Positions 25,656 through 37,000 of a stretch of 57,500 nt of DNA are shown here, piece after piece. A program made the translations under genes and the position numbers. Numbering within the stretch: position 1 is the stretch's first letter; the number at the start of each line of letters is the position of its first letter. This stretch comes from Tubiluchus corallicola (Eukaryota; Priapulida; Priapulimorpha; Priapulimorphida; Tubiluchidae): NCBI GenBank assembly GCA_030141605.1, contig JAQGDQ010000223.1, positions 132,204 through 189,703 of the forward strand, given 5' to 3'. The notes under the pieces are model-generated. The model was not told the origin of the DNA and searched no databases. It saw nothing but the letters and a program-made list of their open reading frames with translations.

Positions 25656-28004
25656 TCTTCCTAATTCTACTGAGTTGCAAATTACCCAATAAGAACATCT
25701 AATTGCACAGATTGATAAGAACACTACACAAAAGCCTATATGAAAATAAATTCAAACTGAGTAAGAAGCTTTTCATATCGTTCGGCTTTCAAATAAGTAT
25801 AATTTTACCTGAAATTATAGTGTCGACAATGCATGTTTTCACTTTCTTGCAACAAAAGCAGGCCAAGGCATTGTACTTGGCGGAACTAGCTTAATGAGAA
25901 TGGAGTGACTACTGAAAAGTACATTTAACTGTTTTTAAATAGCTTATTCAAAGACGCGCGTCATTCCCGACATTTAAGTAAGTTCTAATTTTCATTGCAG
26001 TTTTTGGGGTTGCAAAGTGTTTACGTTCATTTTTTGTATTTCAGAATAGAAAATAGAACGGAAGTAATAATTAATTTGTAAACAAAACGGCATCGGAGAT
26101 GTAAAATATGTATTCAAATGCATAATATTCCGTCCCAGTTATAACGGGAGTCACCATCATATGTTATAACAAGATCTCTTTCAAAAAAAAAATTCATAAA
26201 GAGGTAGTTTATGAAACAAAAACGTCACAGACAAAACAGAACTAAACACAATTGTAAACCACAACTAGATGTTATTAGAATTTCAAGGACTTGATTATAT
26301 GTATGCCTTATATAAACATATATTACAGAGATTGCCCCAACATTTCGCCAAATCTGTGAAAAATTTAAAATCATTTTGATTATTATGTACGGGTTGAACT
26401 AAATTAGCCCTAGCCTTACTTCAATAAAATAACAGAACGTATGGAAGCTTTATTCAAAATCTTGTTAGAAGTGCAAGTGTTCTTTCAGTTTTGTCAATGT
26501 AGCACATATCACATTCATTGCAATTAATTTGATATATTATAAATGATTATCATTTACATAACTAAAACAACTAACAAGAGCGATTTTATAATATTTGTTT
26601 TATCAATAATTGTTTGTTATCTTCTGCGTCACTATATTTCAAGATTTAAATTTTATATGTGTCTTGTTTTTTGTATTGTGTGTATTTTGGCACTAAGAAA
26701 TATGAAATAAATATGAAATATTTATCAAAATATACTATCGTTCACAGGTTTAAAATAGTAGGTTAAGTAAACTAAACGATGACCACAGCTTATGTGTTAT
26801 ATAGCTGACCATCATTTCTCGTCATTGTCATCATCATTATTACCCACATTATCAGCAGCAACAATATGTTCACCATAAAAGCTGGAAAAGTTACTCATAT
26901 TGCACACGAGAGCGACATGTGACAGCCTAGGGGTAGTTGCTAAACTCACAGAGTGTGTTGTTTGTTTAACAACATAATTGCCAATTTCGTACAATGTCTG
27001 GTCTTTTTCAAGGTTCACAAGTGACCACTCTTGCGGGTCAGTCGTCGAAAAGTGGCACATAAATATGAGGGACGTTGCTGACCACTGCATCTCATTGGTT
27101 GTCAACAGATCCCTTCAGCAGTTAGCAGCAGTTTCACAGGTAAGAAATGTCTTGTTTTAAAAGTGTAGGACCTGCAGATGTTGTCAAGTGCATTACTTTC
27201 ATATCAGTTATGTGTTTACTTAATTTTGTTGATTTAGCTTGGTTTTGAACTGATGGGCACAGGCCTAAAATTTATTGGAACTGTAATGAATTGAAACTTT
27301 GTTCTTTGCTCCTATGATCTCAAACAAGTTAAAGAAAAAGCGAAGTTTTAAATGGGATATCTACGCTCCTTTGCATACAGGATTCAAGATTAATTCAAGA
27401 TTTTGTTATAAAATCTTTTTAATTTTCATACAGTCATTACTTTCTTCCATTATTTATTTATTCTCGTAAACAATTTTTGAATTTTATGTTTTTGTGAATA
27501 TCGCATGTATATTTTACGTATACTTGCATTTTTCCTCGAAGTGAAAGTCCAAACTTCTAAAATTAAGAACAGAGAAATCATGCCTTTCACACTTTAGTTT
27601 GGTTACTGATTTTAATGCATCTTCAAAATTTTAACAGCTAAATACGGCGTAGAAGTAACAGTGGCAATATAATATCATAGAATACTCTCAGAAACAAAAA
27701 ATATGTTTTCCGTGCACGACTGGGCATTTTTAAATGTGTTTATACTGTATGTCTTAATTTTAAGAGCGTTTATACAGATGCTTAAACGCGGTATTTTCAA
27801 TTGTTGGCAAACTCGAAGTTATCAGTGATGACAATGTCATGAAAATGATGATCATAGTGATGATGGCCAGTATGACAATAAATTGAATGCTACAGGGATG
27901 ATTAAAATACTATTACAGTTATTCATAGGCAAAAAACAGTTTTTAAATGAGATCAAGTTTCGTCATTCACCGAGTTTTGCAGTCTGACAATTTTCAGGAA
28001 TATC
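25656..28004. other. Mostly gene-free; possible 5' exon
   Basis: A CACAG|GTAAGA donor at 27138/27139 on the plus strand could end a 5'UTR exon of the secreted-protein gene at 28005, whose ATG is preceded seven bases away by an acceptor-like attttcag. A 97-codon minus frame (26812-27105) with protein-like composition overlaps the same place (SATSLIFMCHFSTTDPQEWS), but it opens on a TTG and has no acceptor. Neither is proven. Confidence 0.3.
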
Positions 28005-29356
28005 ATGAAGGTCCTTGCTCTCCTGGTTGTACTCCTAGCTGGAGCTCATGCTTCAGGTTACGGTAACCGCTTAGTGCGAGTTCACAACCTTGGTCAGTTG
28101 TACAACACAGGAGCTGTACGAACAGGGCCACGTCTGCTCACCTTATTTCGTGGAGTGCAGACAGGTGGTGCCGGACAGACCTCATCTGTAACGACAGGAA
28201 GCGGTGGCAACAGCGATGATGGCGGTGTTTCATCGTCAGGGGTTGCGTCAAGTATTCAGCAAGTAGTGAATGAGGCACCGGCTGTTACATCAGAGCCAGA
28301 GTATTTCACAACTACACGGTTTGGGCCGGAAGGAACTAGGAGCTTTGTAGGATCTGGAGCTCGATTAGCAACTAGATCATTTAACCGTCAGGGGGGTGTA
28401 ACCGGAAGTCTGTTCGTCAGGGATCAAGCGCAAGCATCGGAAACAGCCAAAAAGTCGCGAGCCTACGAATATTCGTACAGGTAAGTGCAGTGAATGCGTG
28501 TACTCGGACTGTTTTATACGTTTTTAGTGACTTGCACATTTTTGACAGCAGAGCCTCTCTAGTACCGGATGCTTATTTACTTAGCATAAATATGTTGTGT
28601 TTGTGAAAAAAAAACGTTAGGAAGAAAGCGATTGCTTTGATTAGATTATGACTGTGAATACCAGAATTCTGGGATTCACTATCATAATCTAATTAATGAT
28701 ATTGTTAACTGCTACCTAATTTGAAAAAAAAAATTGAAAACGATTTCTTCTTGTCAGAACACCGGTGCCTAGTGTGTCTGCTTAGTTGCATTTACACATA
28801 TTCTGTTACATATTTGCATGCGAATTCTAAATGAGACTGATTCCGAATAATTAATTTTCTGTCAGTTGACGTCAAGCAATTCTGCGTCAAGCAAAATGAA
28901 GCTTTATTTATTTTTGCATTTTTAGCTAGTAATTTGCCTAATGCTAAACTCTCTAGGATTTCATTGTTGCTGAAACTGGTCTGGGGCTTAAGCAGAATCT
29001 AGTGGAAATTACAATAAAATTATAATACGTACAGCAAGTAAAGATGATCAGAATGACAAGCTGCATGTATAATATGCAATATACATGTATAATTTAGGGA
29101 AATTAAGGCAGATATATATATATATATATATATATAAACAAAATTCAAATTTACTTGCTTTTGCAGGGAGGGGCATAGCTACACCCAACCAAGTGAGCTT
29201 TATTCATATGACATTGTAGAACCTATTTGGGGATTGGCTTATTCATCAAACGTTTACCGAAGCGACGGTGTTGGAACCACCGGAACAGGAAACATTCGTG
29301 CAGACTATGCCGGAACCGGAAAAATTCGTACAGGCTTTGCGAACCACTATTTCTAA
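28005..29356 (+). CDS. Two-exon secreted protein, unknown family
   Basis: Exon 1 is 28005-28480 (158 codons plus AG) and ends at a consensus donor ACAG|GTAAGT. The intron is 28481-29166 (686 bp). Exon 2 is 29167-29356, after a ttttgcag acceptor, and its first G completes an Arg codon. The joined protein is 221 residues. Residues 1-17 (MKVLALLVVLLAGAHAS) are a typical cleavable signal peptide, and there are no other membrane segments and no Cys in the mature chain. The middle is low-complexity Gly/Ser/Thr (about 50-85). The end is Tyr-rich, with EYSY, SYTQ, YSYD and a doubled GTGNIRADY / GTGKIRTGF motif before the C-terminal NHYF. This suggests an extracellular structural or matrix protein. 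That is inference; I do not recognise a family. An acceptor-like site seven bases before the ATG suggests a non-coding first exon. Poly(A) signals follow at 29685 and 29720. Confidence 0.85.
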
Positions 29357-29655
29357 GTGATAATTGTATACCCAGCCTTTCCTCTAAAATGATTTCATCG
29401 TGAACGTTATAAATCATCATTAGAATAGCGAAAAATGGAAAGCGTGCACTAAATTTTATACTTTTTATATTGGTTTACAATCGTAGAGCCTGTTTTAGTG
29501 ATAAGCGACAGCACTTATTATTCATAGTTACAACATATTCGATATCAAGATTGTACTGTTACACTCTTATTCACTTTATGGCCTTGCGAATGTCACAGTT
29601 GCTTTACTCGTGTTGCATTTACTGTGTTATTTGAAAATTCAGCTGTTCCTTGATA

Positions 29656-29725
29656 TGTATGTATATATTATTTAATGAAAACCAAATAAATATATGTATA
29701 TGTTATTTAATGTAAAACAAATAAA
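29656..29725 (+). terminator. Duplicated poly(A) signal
   Basis: Two AATAAA hexamers (29685-29690 and 29720-29725) sit in an imperfect tandem duplication of about 35 bp, each unit containing TATGTATAT(A/G)TTATTTAATG. They lie 330-370 bp after the stop of the secreted-protein gene and probably form its 3' end. Confidence 0.65.
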
Positions 29726-30139
29726 CAATTTGTGCAAACGAAATAATTATCTAGGCTTTTGCTCTCATAATCCATCTTCAAGACAAACGATAGATCTTAG
29801 CTCAGGCCAAATTTTACAACGAATTAGAAAACTATTCAATAGATCCGAGAGATCTTAGAAGTTCCATTCGTATTTTTGACCAGCCCTGTGAATTTGATGA
29901 CAAAACACCAAAGTACGATAAGATATTAACGTTAAAGAAGTTAATGAAATTATTTTTCTTTTATAATTTATTTATGCTTGTTGGGTGCTAGTAGATTTTT
30001 ATGGTGGGGTGCAACTCTTTATCTTCCAACACATCCACAAATCTGACTAACCTGTTGTGCAATTTACGTGGGCGGTTGTTGTCCTACAATTTACCAGAGG
30101 GCAACAAAGCATATGAGCCAAAAATTCAACGACAAGGTA

Positions 30140-30758
30140 TACCGTGAAACGGGGTGAGTTCGCCACCCGAGGGTGAGTTCGCCACCCCTTACGTAATGCC
30201 CTTTGTAGGTTTGCTGTAACTATTGTTCAGTGTTTAATGAACAGATATCATGATCACCGTCATTATAAACAGTTTGCGACAGTTATCTTCTTTCAATTCG
30301 CACTAGAAGTATTCCATTCTGCGCTACATATTATTTGTCTACTATTTCTTGCTACTTAACATGCCACGCACCTGCACCACCCCTGTGCCGGGTCATAGAT
30401 ACCAAAATTATACCCCAGAAGCTCTGGAAGCTGCCCTACATGCCGTTCAAGACGTTCAAGCCTTCCTTGCCAACGTAGGAGTTTCTATTTGAAAACTAAA
30501 ACTAGACATTTTTCATAATTTTTTCATAGGGTGGCGAACTCACCCCCAACCAGCCAATCACAATCACTTAACTTCAGCTGCCTAGAATGGCATTAAACAG
30601 TGTTAAATTGTTAGTGGCGAATTCACGCCACGATAGTGTTTCATTCGAAAGGCAATATAAAGCTTGAACTAAGAAAATCGGTTGGGTAATTCTCTTGCTA
30701 TGGCAGGAAACGTAAAAATTACCCCTAAAAAGTGGCGAACTGACCCCGTTTTACGGTA
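30140..30758 (+). mobile_element. 615-bp pogo-like element at TA
   Basis: The element is 30142-30756, flanked by TA on both sides (30140-30141, 30757-30758). The 25-bp terminal inverted repeats begin CCGT(G/A)AAACGGGGT and match at 23 of 25 positions. The core of the repeat, GGGTGAGTTCGCCACCC, recurs next to the left end (30171-30187) and, inverted, at about 30530-30547 and 30612-30631, as subterminal transposase-binding sites often do. Copy B of the host repeat at 56690 has GGTATAATTAATATG where this copy has GGTATA-element-TAATAAATATG, so the empty site and the TA duplication can be seen directly. A TA target and the internal frame at 30361 point to the pogo branch of Tc1/mariner. Confidence 0.92.
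30361..30492 (+). pseudogene. N-terminal remnant of pogo-type transposase
   Basis: A 43-codon frame starting MPRTCTTPVPGHRYQNYTPE and continuing ALEAALHAVQDVQAFL before a stop. The pattern MPR......R.Y..Y..E.L..A..AV matches the start of pogo/Tigger-type transposases, just before the first helix-turn-helix. The rest of the domain and the DDE catalytic region are gone. It is too short for the ORF size used elsewhere and is a remnant left by internal deletion of a full element. Assignment rests on the recalled family pattern, not on a search. Confidence 0.6.
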
Positions 30759-31694
30759 ATAAATATGTCTTTAGAGAGGTTGCAATATCGAAGGGCTCAC
30801 TTGAAAAACTAGCGGGTCTAAGGCTTGATGTTACGTTTTACGGCGGTCTACTTAGGCATTATGGTTTTCCATGTTGACCATGACATACATAGATTTCAAT
30901 CATTCCAACAACAAAATCTCATATGAAATGGGAGAAAAGATTACGATTATTTTTACTGTTTTTATTTACTTTTTAGTTCGTTTAGATAAATCAGAATATG
31001 TCATATTATCACAACTATCAATAGCGGTTTCGCAAAAACGCAGTTCACAATAACAAAAATGACAAAGTAAGAAGAAAACAAAATGTCTACTTAGGAGTTG
31101 ACCCTTCCGCTGAGAGGACAAGGACATGGGACAGGAGTCCGCGGACGTAGTTCACTCCAATCAGTCACAGCAACACATCAACTACTTCAGTCTATAGCCA
31201 TAACAATCAACGGTGATGACGCTGGCTGCAGCACCGATCAAACATGAACTAAAGAATGGCCCACAAGACTTTGTGGTTGACTCAGGATACGTCCACAACG
31301 TCTGGATACTGGTGGCCAGGCACGCCTTTCCATGTAGTTTAGAATTAGGTACATCGTAGAGTGTTCCAACATCTCATCAGTGTGAATAAAGCTCCATCCA
31401 CAACATCAAAACTAAAGTAGTTTGGTATCACCACTGATAGTCTCTTTATGTTAGATCAGTCAAACAGCAGATGTGCACAAATTCAGTGCTTCGGAAACTC
31501 TTAACCAAGTTTAGGATTTTAATCATTTTATATAAAGTAAAGTTAAAGTTAAAAGTTAAAGCATTTTTGGAAGTTTCAAGACTAAGCAGTTCCATTATAC
31601 TATCCTGGATATCTGTGCAATGCACTTTCCAAAAATCATTTTAGATAGCATGGATATCTAAAAACCAAAAAGCATGGATAGGTTATAACATATT

Positions 31695-33125
31695 ATGAAA
31701 GGCACAGGCGTACGGGGTCCCTGAATTTTTTTTGGGGGGGGCAGAGGATTCTTTGCCTGAATTCTTAGAATTTCACCAGACTTTTAAGCCCCCGTTTCAA
31801 CAAGTACAACCTTACTAAGTTCCAGATAGCGAATACAAAAAGGTATGACATAAGACTGAACTCATGAAGCTGATCAACATTATTTATTAGCCATATTGAA
31901 ATGTGATGCACAACACATGATATCGCCCATATGACCAGATATCTTGATAAGCTGTGCTTGTTTGATTATGCGCAAGCACCTGAATCATTAGGTTTCAAAG
32001 ATTGTCATTGATTATGGTATTAACAGTGTCCTAAGAATCAGAAGAACAGAACAGCTTACTTCCAGTGAATATTGAATGACTGAGATGACAGAGCAATGGA
32101 CCAGTAAAGAGGAATTATCCATATTGTATGACTAATATACGAATCGGTTACATAATCTGTCAAATCAGCAATCACCACGCAAGATGCAATAACTAAGAAT
32201 GCAGCTATGCACAGACACTTGCCACTTTCTCACGTCGGTCAAATTATCCCAGAAAAAGAATTTATCACGTTTGTTTCGGCGGCCGAATATGTCAATTATT
32301 TGCTCCATCTTATAGGGACTTGAGATCCCTATCTGCACATCGAAGTCGACAACAGAACTGTTGAACCAAGCAGTTTGACAAACTGATTTGATGAAGCAAA
32401 ACTGAGAACTGACACCGTCAACGATAAGCGAGAAAAGCAACATTTTGATTTTTGTGCCCCTTTCCGCAAAGAGCTATGATGTTTCTGAAATAATTGTGAC
32501 TTCTTAAACGTTTCAGTTCTTCTTCTGCGCCAAGCAAACGATGGAAAATCCAGAAAATCAAAGAGCGCACACAATACAGGCAGTAAGTCCAGATCCTAAA
32601 TAGATAAAGGATCAGAAATCGGAAAGCACAAATCAGAATTTTGTAATATGAAATAACCGGGAATTTGATAATCGCTGGCGAACAATCAATGCGCGCGCAC
32701 CGAAGACAGGAAGCGATAAGAGTTTTATAAACAATAGGAGACCTGCAGACAACCCAGCGACTAGTATATGTTCAATTTTGCGAATGCTAATTGTTTCCAG
32801 ACCACTCTCACTGCCGGTCCGGGACCGGGAGTCGGCGCGGACGACGCCTCCTGTGAGATCAAGATCCGGGCATCCAAGTGCATGGCATAAATATTACACT
32901 CACAAGGTTCGGGCCATATTTGCATTCTAGGAAAAAATAAGGCGATGACGATTGAAATCTTAAAAAATATCAATTTTGAAGTTGAAAAAACTATTTTCTG
33001 AAAATATAAAGGGCAGTTCTGCCCGAATTTGGGCGTCAATTTTGCCCGAATTTTTTGAAACCCGAAAAATTGGGAAGGGGGCAATCTGCTTCCCTGAACC
33101 CGCCCCGTACGCCAATGATGAAATG
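31695..33125. mobile_element. hAT-like element, 1.4 kb
   Basis: The element is 31703-33117. Its ends are CACAGGCGTACGGGG and, inverted, CATTGGCGTACGGGG; further short matches follow (CCCTGAA, TTCAGGG). It is flanked by ATGAAAGG and ATGAAATG, an 8-bp target duplication with one change. CA...TG ends with an 8-bp duplication fit hAT. Two overlapping minus frames of 81-92 codons (32165-32574) have no transposase motif I can identify, so it is taken as non-autonomous or badly decayed. G-rich runs follow the left end. Confidence 0.75.
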
Positions 33126-35327
33126 AAGGGTGATAGGTAGGAAGCCCTTCTTACAGACTATACTACAGCAATAACTAGTTTAGCTATGTGTAAGAACCGT
33201 AAAATGCTACTAACCTATTAAACGCATAATTTAGCAATATTTTTAATTTTTAATTACAGTAGACAATGTTAGTGTCTGCATTATCTAACATTTTTTAAAT
33301 TGACTATAAAAGGAACTTCTCATAGTTATAATGTAAACACGATAGTTAATAGACAAATACATTTTTTTCAGTATAATATGATTTGTACTCATCCAATCAT
33401 CATCATAGCCCATTACGACTGTTGTATACATTGGGCAGGCTGAACTCTAAAATAAAAGAAATCCGTCCTCAAAGCAGGTAAACGCAGCAGTTAATCCAGC
33501 AAAAAGCTTAACACCGCTATGTCCAGTGGCTTGTCAGCACCACTTCCGTTACTGATTTGTACTCTACTATTTTAATTTTCTAAGAGCAAACCCATAAGAA
33601 CCATAAGCTTAGTATTGGATGGGGGGGGCAATATAGGGGCTTGTTACCATGGATTGTTAAAATACATGCAACAGTCTACAGTAAAACTACTACATACATG
33701 ATTCACCTATACAGTAAAAGATCTTAAGCGAATTCTTCATCTTGCCAGCTTTCAAGTAATTCGTTTTCGCCAACAAAACCCGCATATCAGTTCATAAATC
33801 ATTTAGGATCAGTAGAAAAACGCAGAAATTAACTTTAGTTCTTAGACTCCCAAGACAGATGGCCGCCTTTGTAGAACTCGCTTCCTAACTGATATAACCA
33901 CTGACAGGAAATATTGTATAATTATGAAGTAAAATTTTCAGGCTGTGAGTGGTTGGTTTTGCTGAGGATATTAAGTGCCTTTTAAAGCAGAATTAATAAG
34001 TGTATTGATTTATTGCAATGGTTTTGTTGAGTGGAGAACACTATCCTATTGGTAAGAAAAGTAAAGAAGATATTTCTTAAAATTAAGACAATCTATAGTG
34101 ATGTTTGCTTAAATCACCCTACCGGGGGAATTTACAGTGGCCCTTTACCATTCTACAACACAAGGTTTCGAAAAAATTGACAATGAAGCATTCAGTAATT
34201 AAGGGTGTAAAAAGCTATAACTAAGGCTCATGCTTACTTCACCATCAGTAACTGGGATTTGTAAATGTATCTTGTAAATTTAATAATGTTTATATAGGTT
34301 TTGTGTGGTAAATAATGAAATAAAGTGAAATTCAATTTTAGCTGGTAAATTGGTAGGTGTAAAAATACATCACATATTTATCTCTCGCAAATTTATCACG
34401 TACACGCTTTAAAGTTCTGATTATTATTCTTGTTATTATTATTATTATTATTATTATAATTATTATTATTATTATTATTGTCATCATCATCATCATTATT
34501 AGACACACGTATTACACTTAAAATTCTTCGCGATATCGATTTCCGACTTTTATACTGAACATTAGATCAGTTGTTCTCCCGAAGCGAAAGACTTTATTAA
34601 AGATAAGATAGGAAGGCAGTAAGAATTTTTTTGAATCAAGGCTGCGTAGTTTTCTTCCTTGATGCATGTGTTTTATCAGAACTTACAAAGGCATAGAGTA
34701 ACTAACCATGTCATCAATTTCAACCGCCCACATTAGTCATTAATTTTTCCAGGCTTTCATCAATATCGTACTGTTTATAACTAATTTGTCGCACCCTTTC
34801 ATTTACCCACTTACTTAACAACAAGATATATTTCTATTTTTCTTTCGTTTTTAGCTGAATAATTAATACATTTTTTGCGATCGTCTACCTATGGCATTTG
34901 TATAACTGACACATTTATCCTGTGAAAGGCTTTAATATAGATTTTTCCTGTTAGCCAATCAGTAACTGAGTCATTGCATTTGCATTTATTACTAATGTAC
35001 ATGTGATTGCAATGTTTTCTTCAAATAAAATATTGTTTAAGCTAACCGCCAATATCTTGGCTGTACTACAACAAAACTACCACCATGTTAATCAGACAAG
35101 AAAACTGTATGATTATGTAAAATGGATTTTCCAATGTTCAGCTTTGTTACCTCGCAGTGTTAATGCAGAGACAAACATTTTCTGACGTTAAAAGTCATGC
35201 TTTATATTTTACCTCATACATAAGTAATGAGGATGCATTCAGTCGATGGCACAGTTGAATTCAGGGAAAGACAAGAAATGTTCTGCAAATGTGTCTTTAT
35301 CCGCGAAAGCAAGCGTAGCGGATCTAG
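33126..35327. other. Gene-free stretch with (ATT)n
   Basis: It contains an imperfect ATT / ATC trinucleotide tract at 34419-34500 and otherwise AT-rich DNA. No supported exon. Confidence 0.5.
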
Positions 35328-35800
35328 GATTAGATTAGATTAGATTAGATTCGTTTATTTCAACGTAAAAATCATACAAAAAACATAAAAACACTTACAA
35401 CACACTACAATAAAATATTATAATAAAAGTTACGCTAAAATATCATTATATACATTTAGTAAATAAGCATTCAGATGCTATCACGTTCGACGATTTTTAT
35501 TTGCATACAACCTGTTGTTCCGCATCTTAAAATAACAAGATTGTATAATATGCACGGAGCTGACAATAGCCAGTAGATGTTTATAGTTCACATGTTCTAG
35601 TAATCGTTTTCTTATACTGAACAGGCTTTCCTACAACGGTGCGAAAAATGTGGCAATGACAAATTTTGCACACATGCCAGAATAACTACAATCATATGAT
35701 AATTTAAACAGCTTCCTGATAGCAACGCGTATTTTGTTAAAGACGTTACTGTCAAATTTTGTCGCTGGGAGAACTCCTTACGGCGAATTTTCAGCATTGT
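35328..35800 (-). mobile_element. LINE 3' end, minus strand
   Basis: On the minus strand a decayed ORF2 end is followed by 3'UTR. Residues such as DSNVFNKIRVAIRKLFKLSY and, after a stop, SIRKRLLEHVNYKHLLAIV then YFKMRNNRLY recall the segment after the reverse transcriptase. The 3' end is GAAATAAACGAATCTAATCT, then more AATCT units (35328-35351). Such short tandem tails mark the 3' junction of several LINE clades. The 61-codon frame at 35612-35797 is a shadow in another frame. Confidence 0.6.
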
Positions 35801-36371
35801 GTTAGCAGGTAACCATTAATAAAACTTCATATTGTTTATAGGCCCGAGACAGGAGCCACAATGTGAAAATTACAGCAAACGACTTTGTTCATCAACTTGT
35901 AACATTAAATAACTCCAAAACTATAGTACGCAAAGTCACGAAATTTCAAATTAATCACTAGCATCGTATACATTGTTAATGACCCTTATGCGTATTATTC
36001 TAGAAGTGTTGAAATAAGTTAACCATACTCAACCAGGTATAGTCAGGTATAAACATAATCAGAGCGTTACGCTCGCTGATTTGTATCAGAATTCATTCAG
36101 TCTTGTGCCTGAGAAAACACGTGAAGTGTCGAGTAAGTGTACTAGACAGGTAATCGCCAACGCCATTTCCACTTGTCATATTATATTATATTATAATCAT
36201 CAACATCATCTGATGTCAAGATCACTGCCATCACTACACTAGTACTGCCGCTACCATCACTACTACTGTACCATCACTTTCAAAACCATCGCCAGCGCAA
36301 GCTGAAGCAGAAACGGTGGCACGACTGGTAATACCACATTCAATTTTTATTTTTACTTATTTAAGTTATTA

Positions 36372-36778
36372 TATTGTATTGTATTGCATTGTATTGTATT
36401 GTATTGTATTGTATTGTATTGTATTGTATTGTATTGTATTGTATTGTATTGTATTGTATTGTATTGCATTGCATTGCATTGCATTGCATTGCATTGCATT
36501 GCATTGCATTGCATTGCATTGCATTGCATTGTATTGGATTGCATTGCATTGCATTGCATTGCATTGCATTGCATTGCATCGCATCGCATCGCATCGCATT
36601 GCATTGCATTAGATTAGATTATAAAGTATTGTATTGTATTGTATCGTATCGTATCGTATCGTATCGTATCGTATCGTATCGTATCGTATCGTATCGTATC
36701 GTATCGTATCGTATCGTATCGTATCGTGTCGTATCGTATCGTATCGTATCGTATTATATTATACTATATTATATTATT
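36372..36778. repeat. Compound pentanucleotide array
   Basis: About 400 bp of pentamers in blocks: ATTGT (about 36373-36465), ATTGC (36466-36578, with one ATTGT/GGATT break), ATCGC (36579-36597), ATTGC, ATTAG (36608-36618), ATTGT (36626-36643), ATCGT (36644-36752, one variant) and ATTAT (to 36778). Blocks differ by single transitions. All frames over it are repeat translations. It borders TATTTATTTGGGCAC, which on the minus strand looks like a LINE 3' end. Confidence 0.97.
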
Positions 36779-37000
36779 TATTTGGGCACAAAATTACAAT
36801 AAAGAAAAAGTGAAAAAGCACACAAAGAAATAAAAAAGCACATGAACAATATTAAGCCTTCACTAGCGTGCCAAGGCCAGCAGCAGGGAACTAAATCCCC
36901 AAACAGCAAGATGCCCGCTGGTCCATATTTCACCTCATTACAATGCCATATAGCCCAAAAAATCAAGTTGCAGTCTACATGTCTACACGAATCTGTAGGT
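36779..37000 (-). mobile_element. Possible LINE 3' end next to pentamer array
   Basis: On the minus strand this reads into an AAATAAATAATATAA end and then directly into the pentamer array, the same arrangement as at 35.33 kb. The sequence before it is more GC-rich than its surroundings (36860-36950). No ORF2 motif is recognised. Confidence 0.35.

Larger units (their letters stand above)
29980..31600 (+). repeat. Long dispersed repeat, copy A (interrupted)
   Basis: About 1.0 kb homologous to 56494-57500, starting at GTTGGG(T/A)GCTAGTAGATTT. Identity is high over most of the length, with several indels. It is split by the pogo-like element at 30142-30756. It lacks the tRNA-like head seen before copy B, as if 5'-truncated. 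It contains an inverted GTTGTTGTCC...GGGCAACAA and, near the end, a tract of AAAGTTA words (31530-31563). No coding capacity is recognised. Homology fades after about 31600, before the hAT-like element at 31703. Confidence 0.85.

Noticed and set aside
36316-36833. Several overlapping Cys/Ile/Leu or Asn/Met/Gln repeat frames
   Set aside because: All are pentanucleotide array translations, open on both strands at once.
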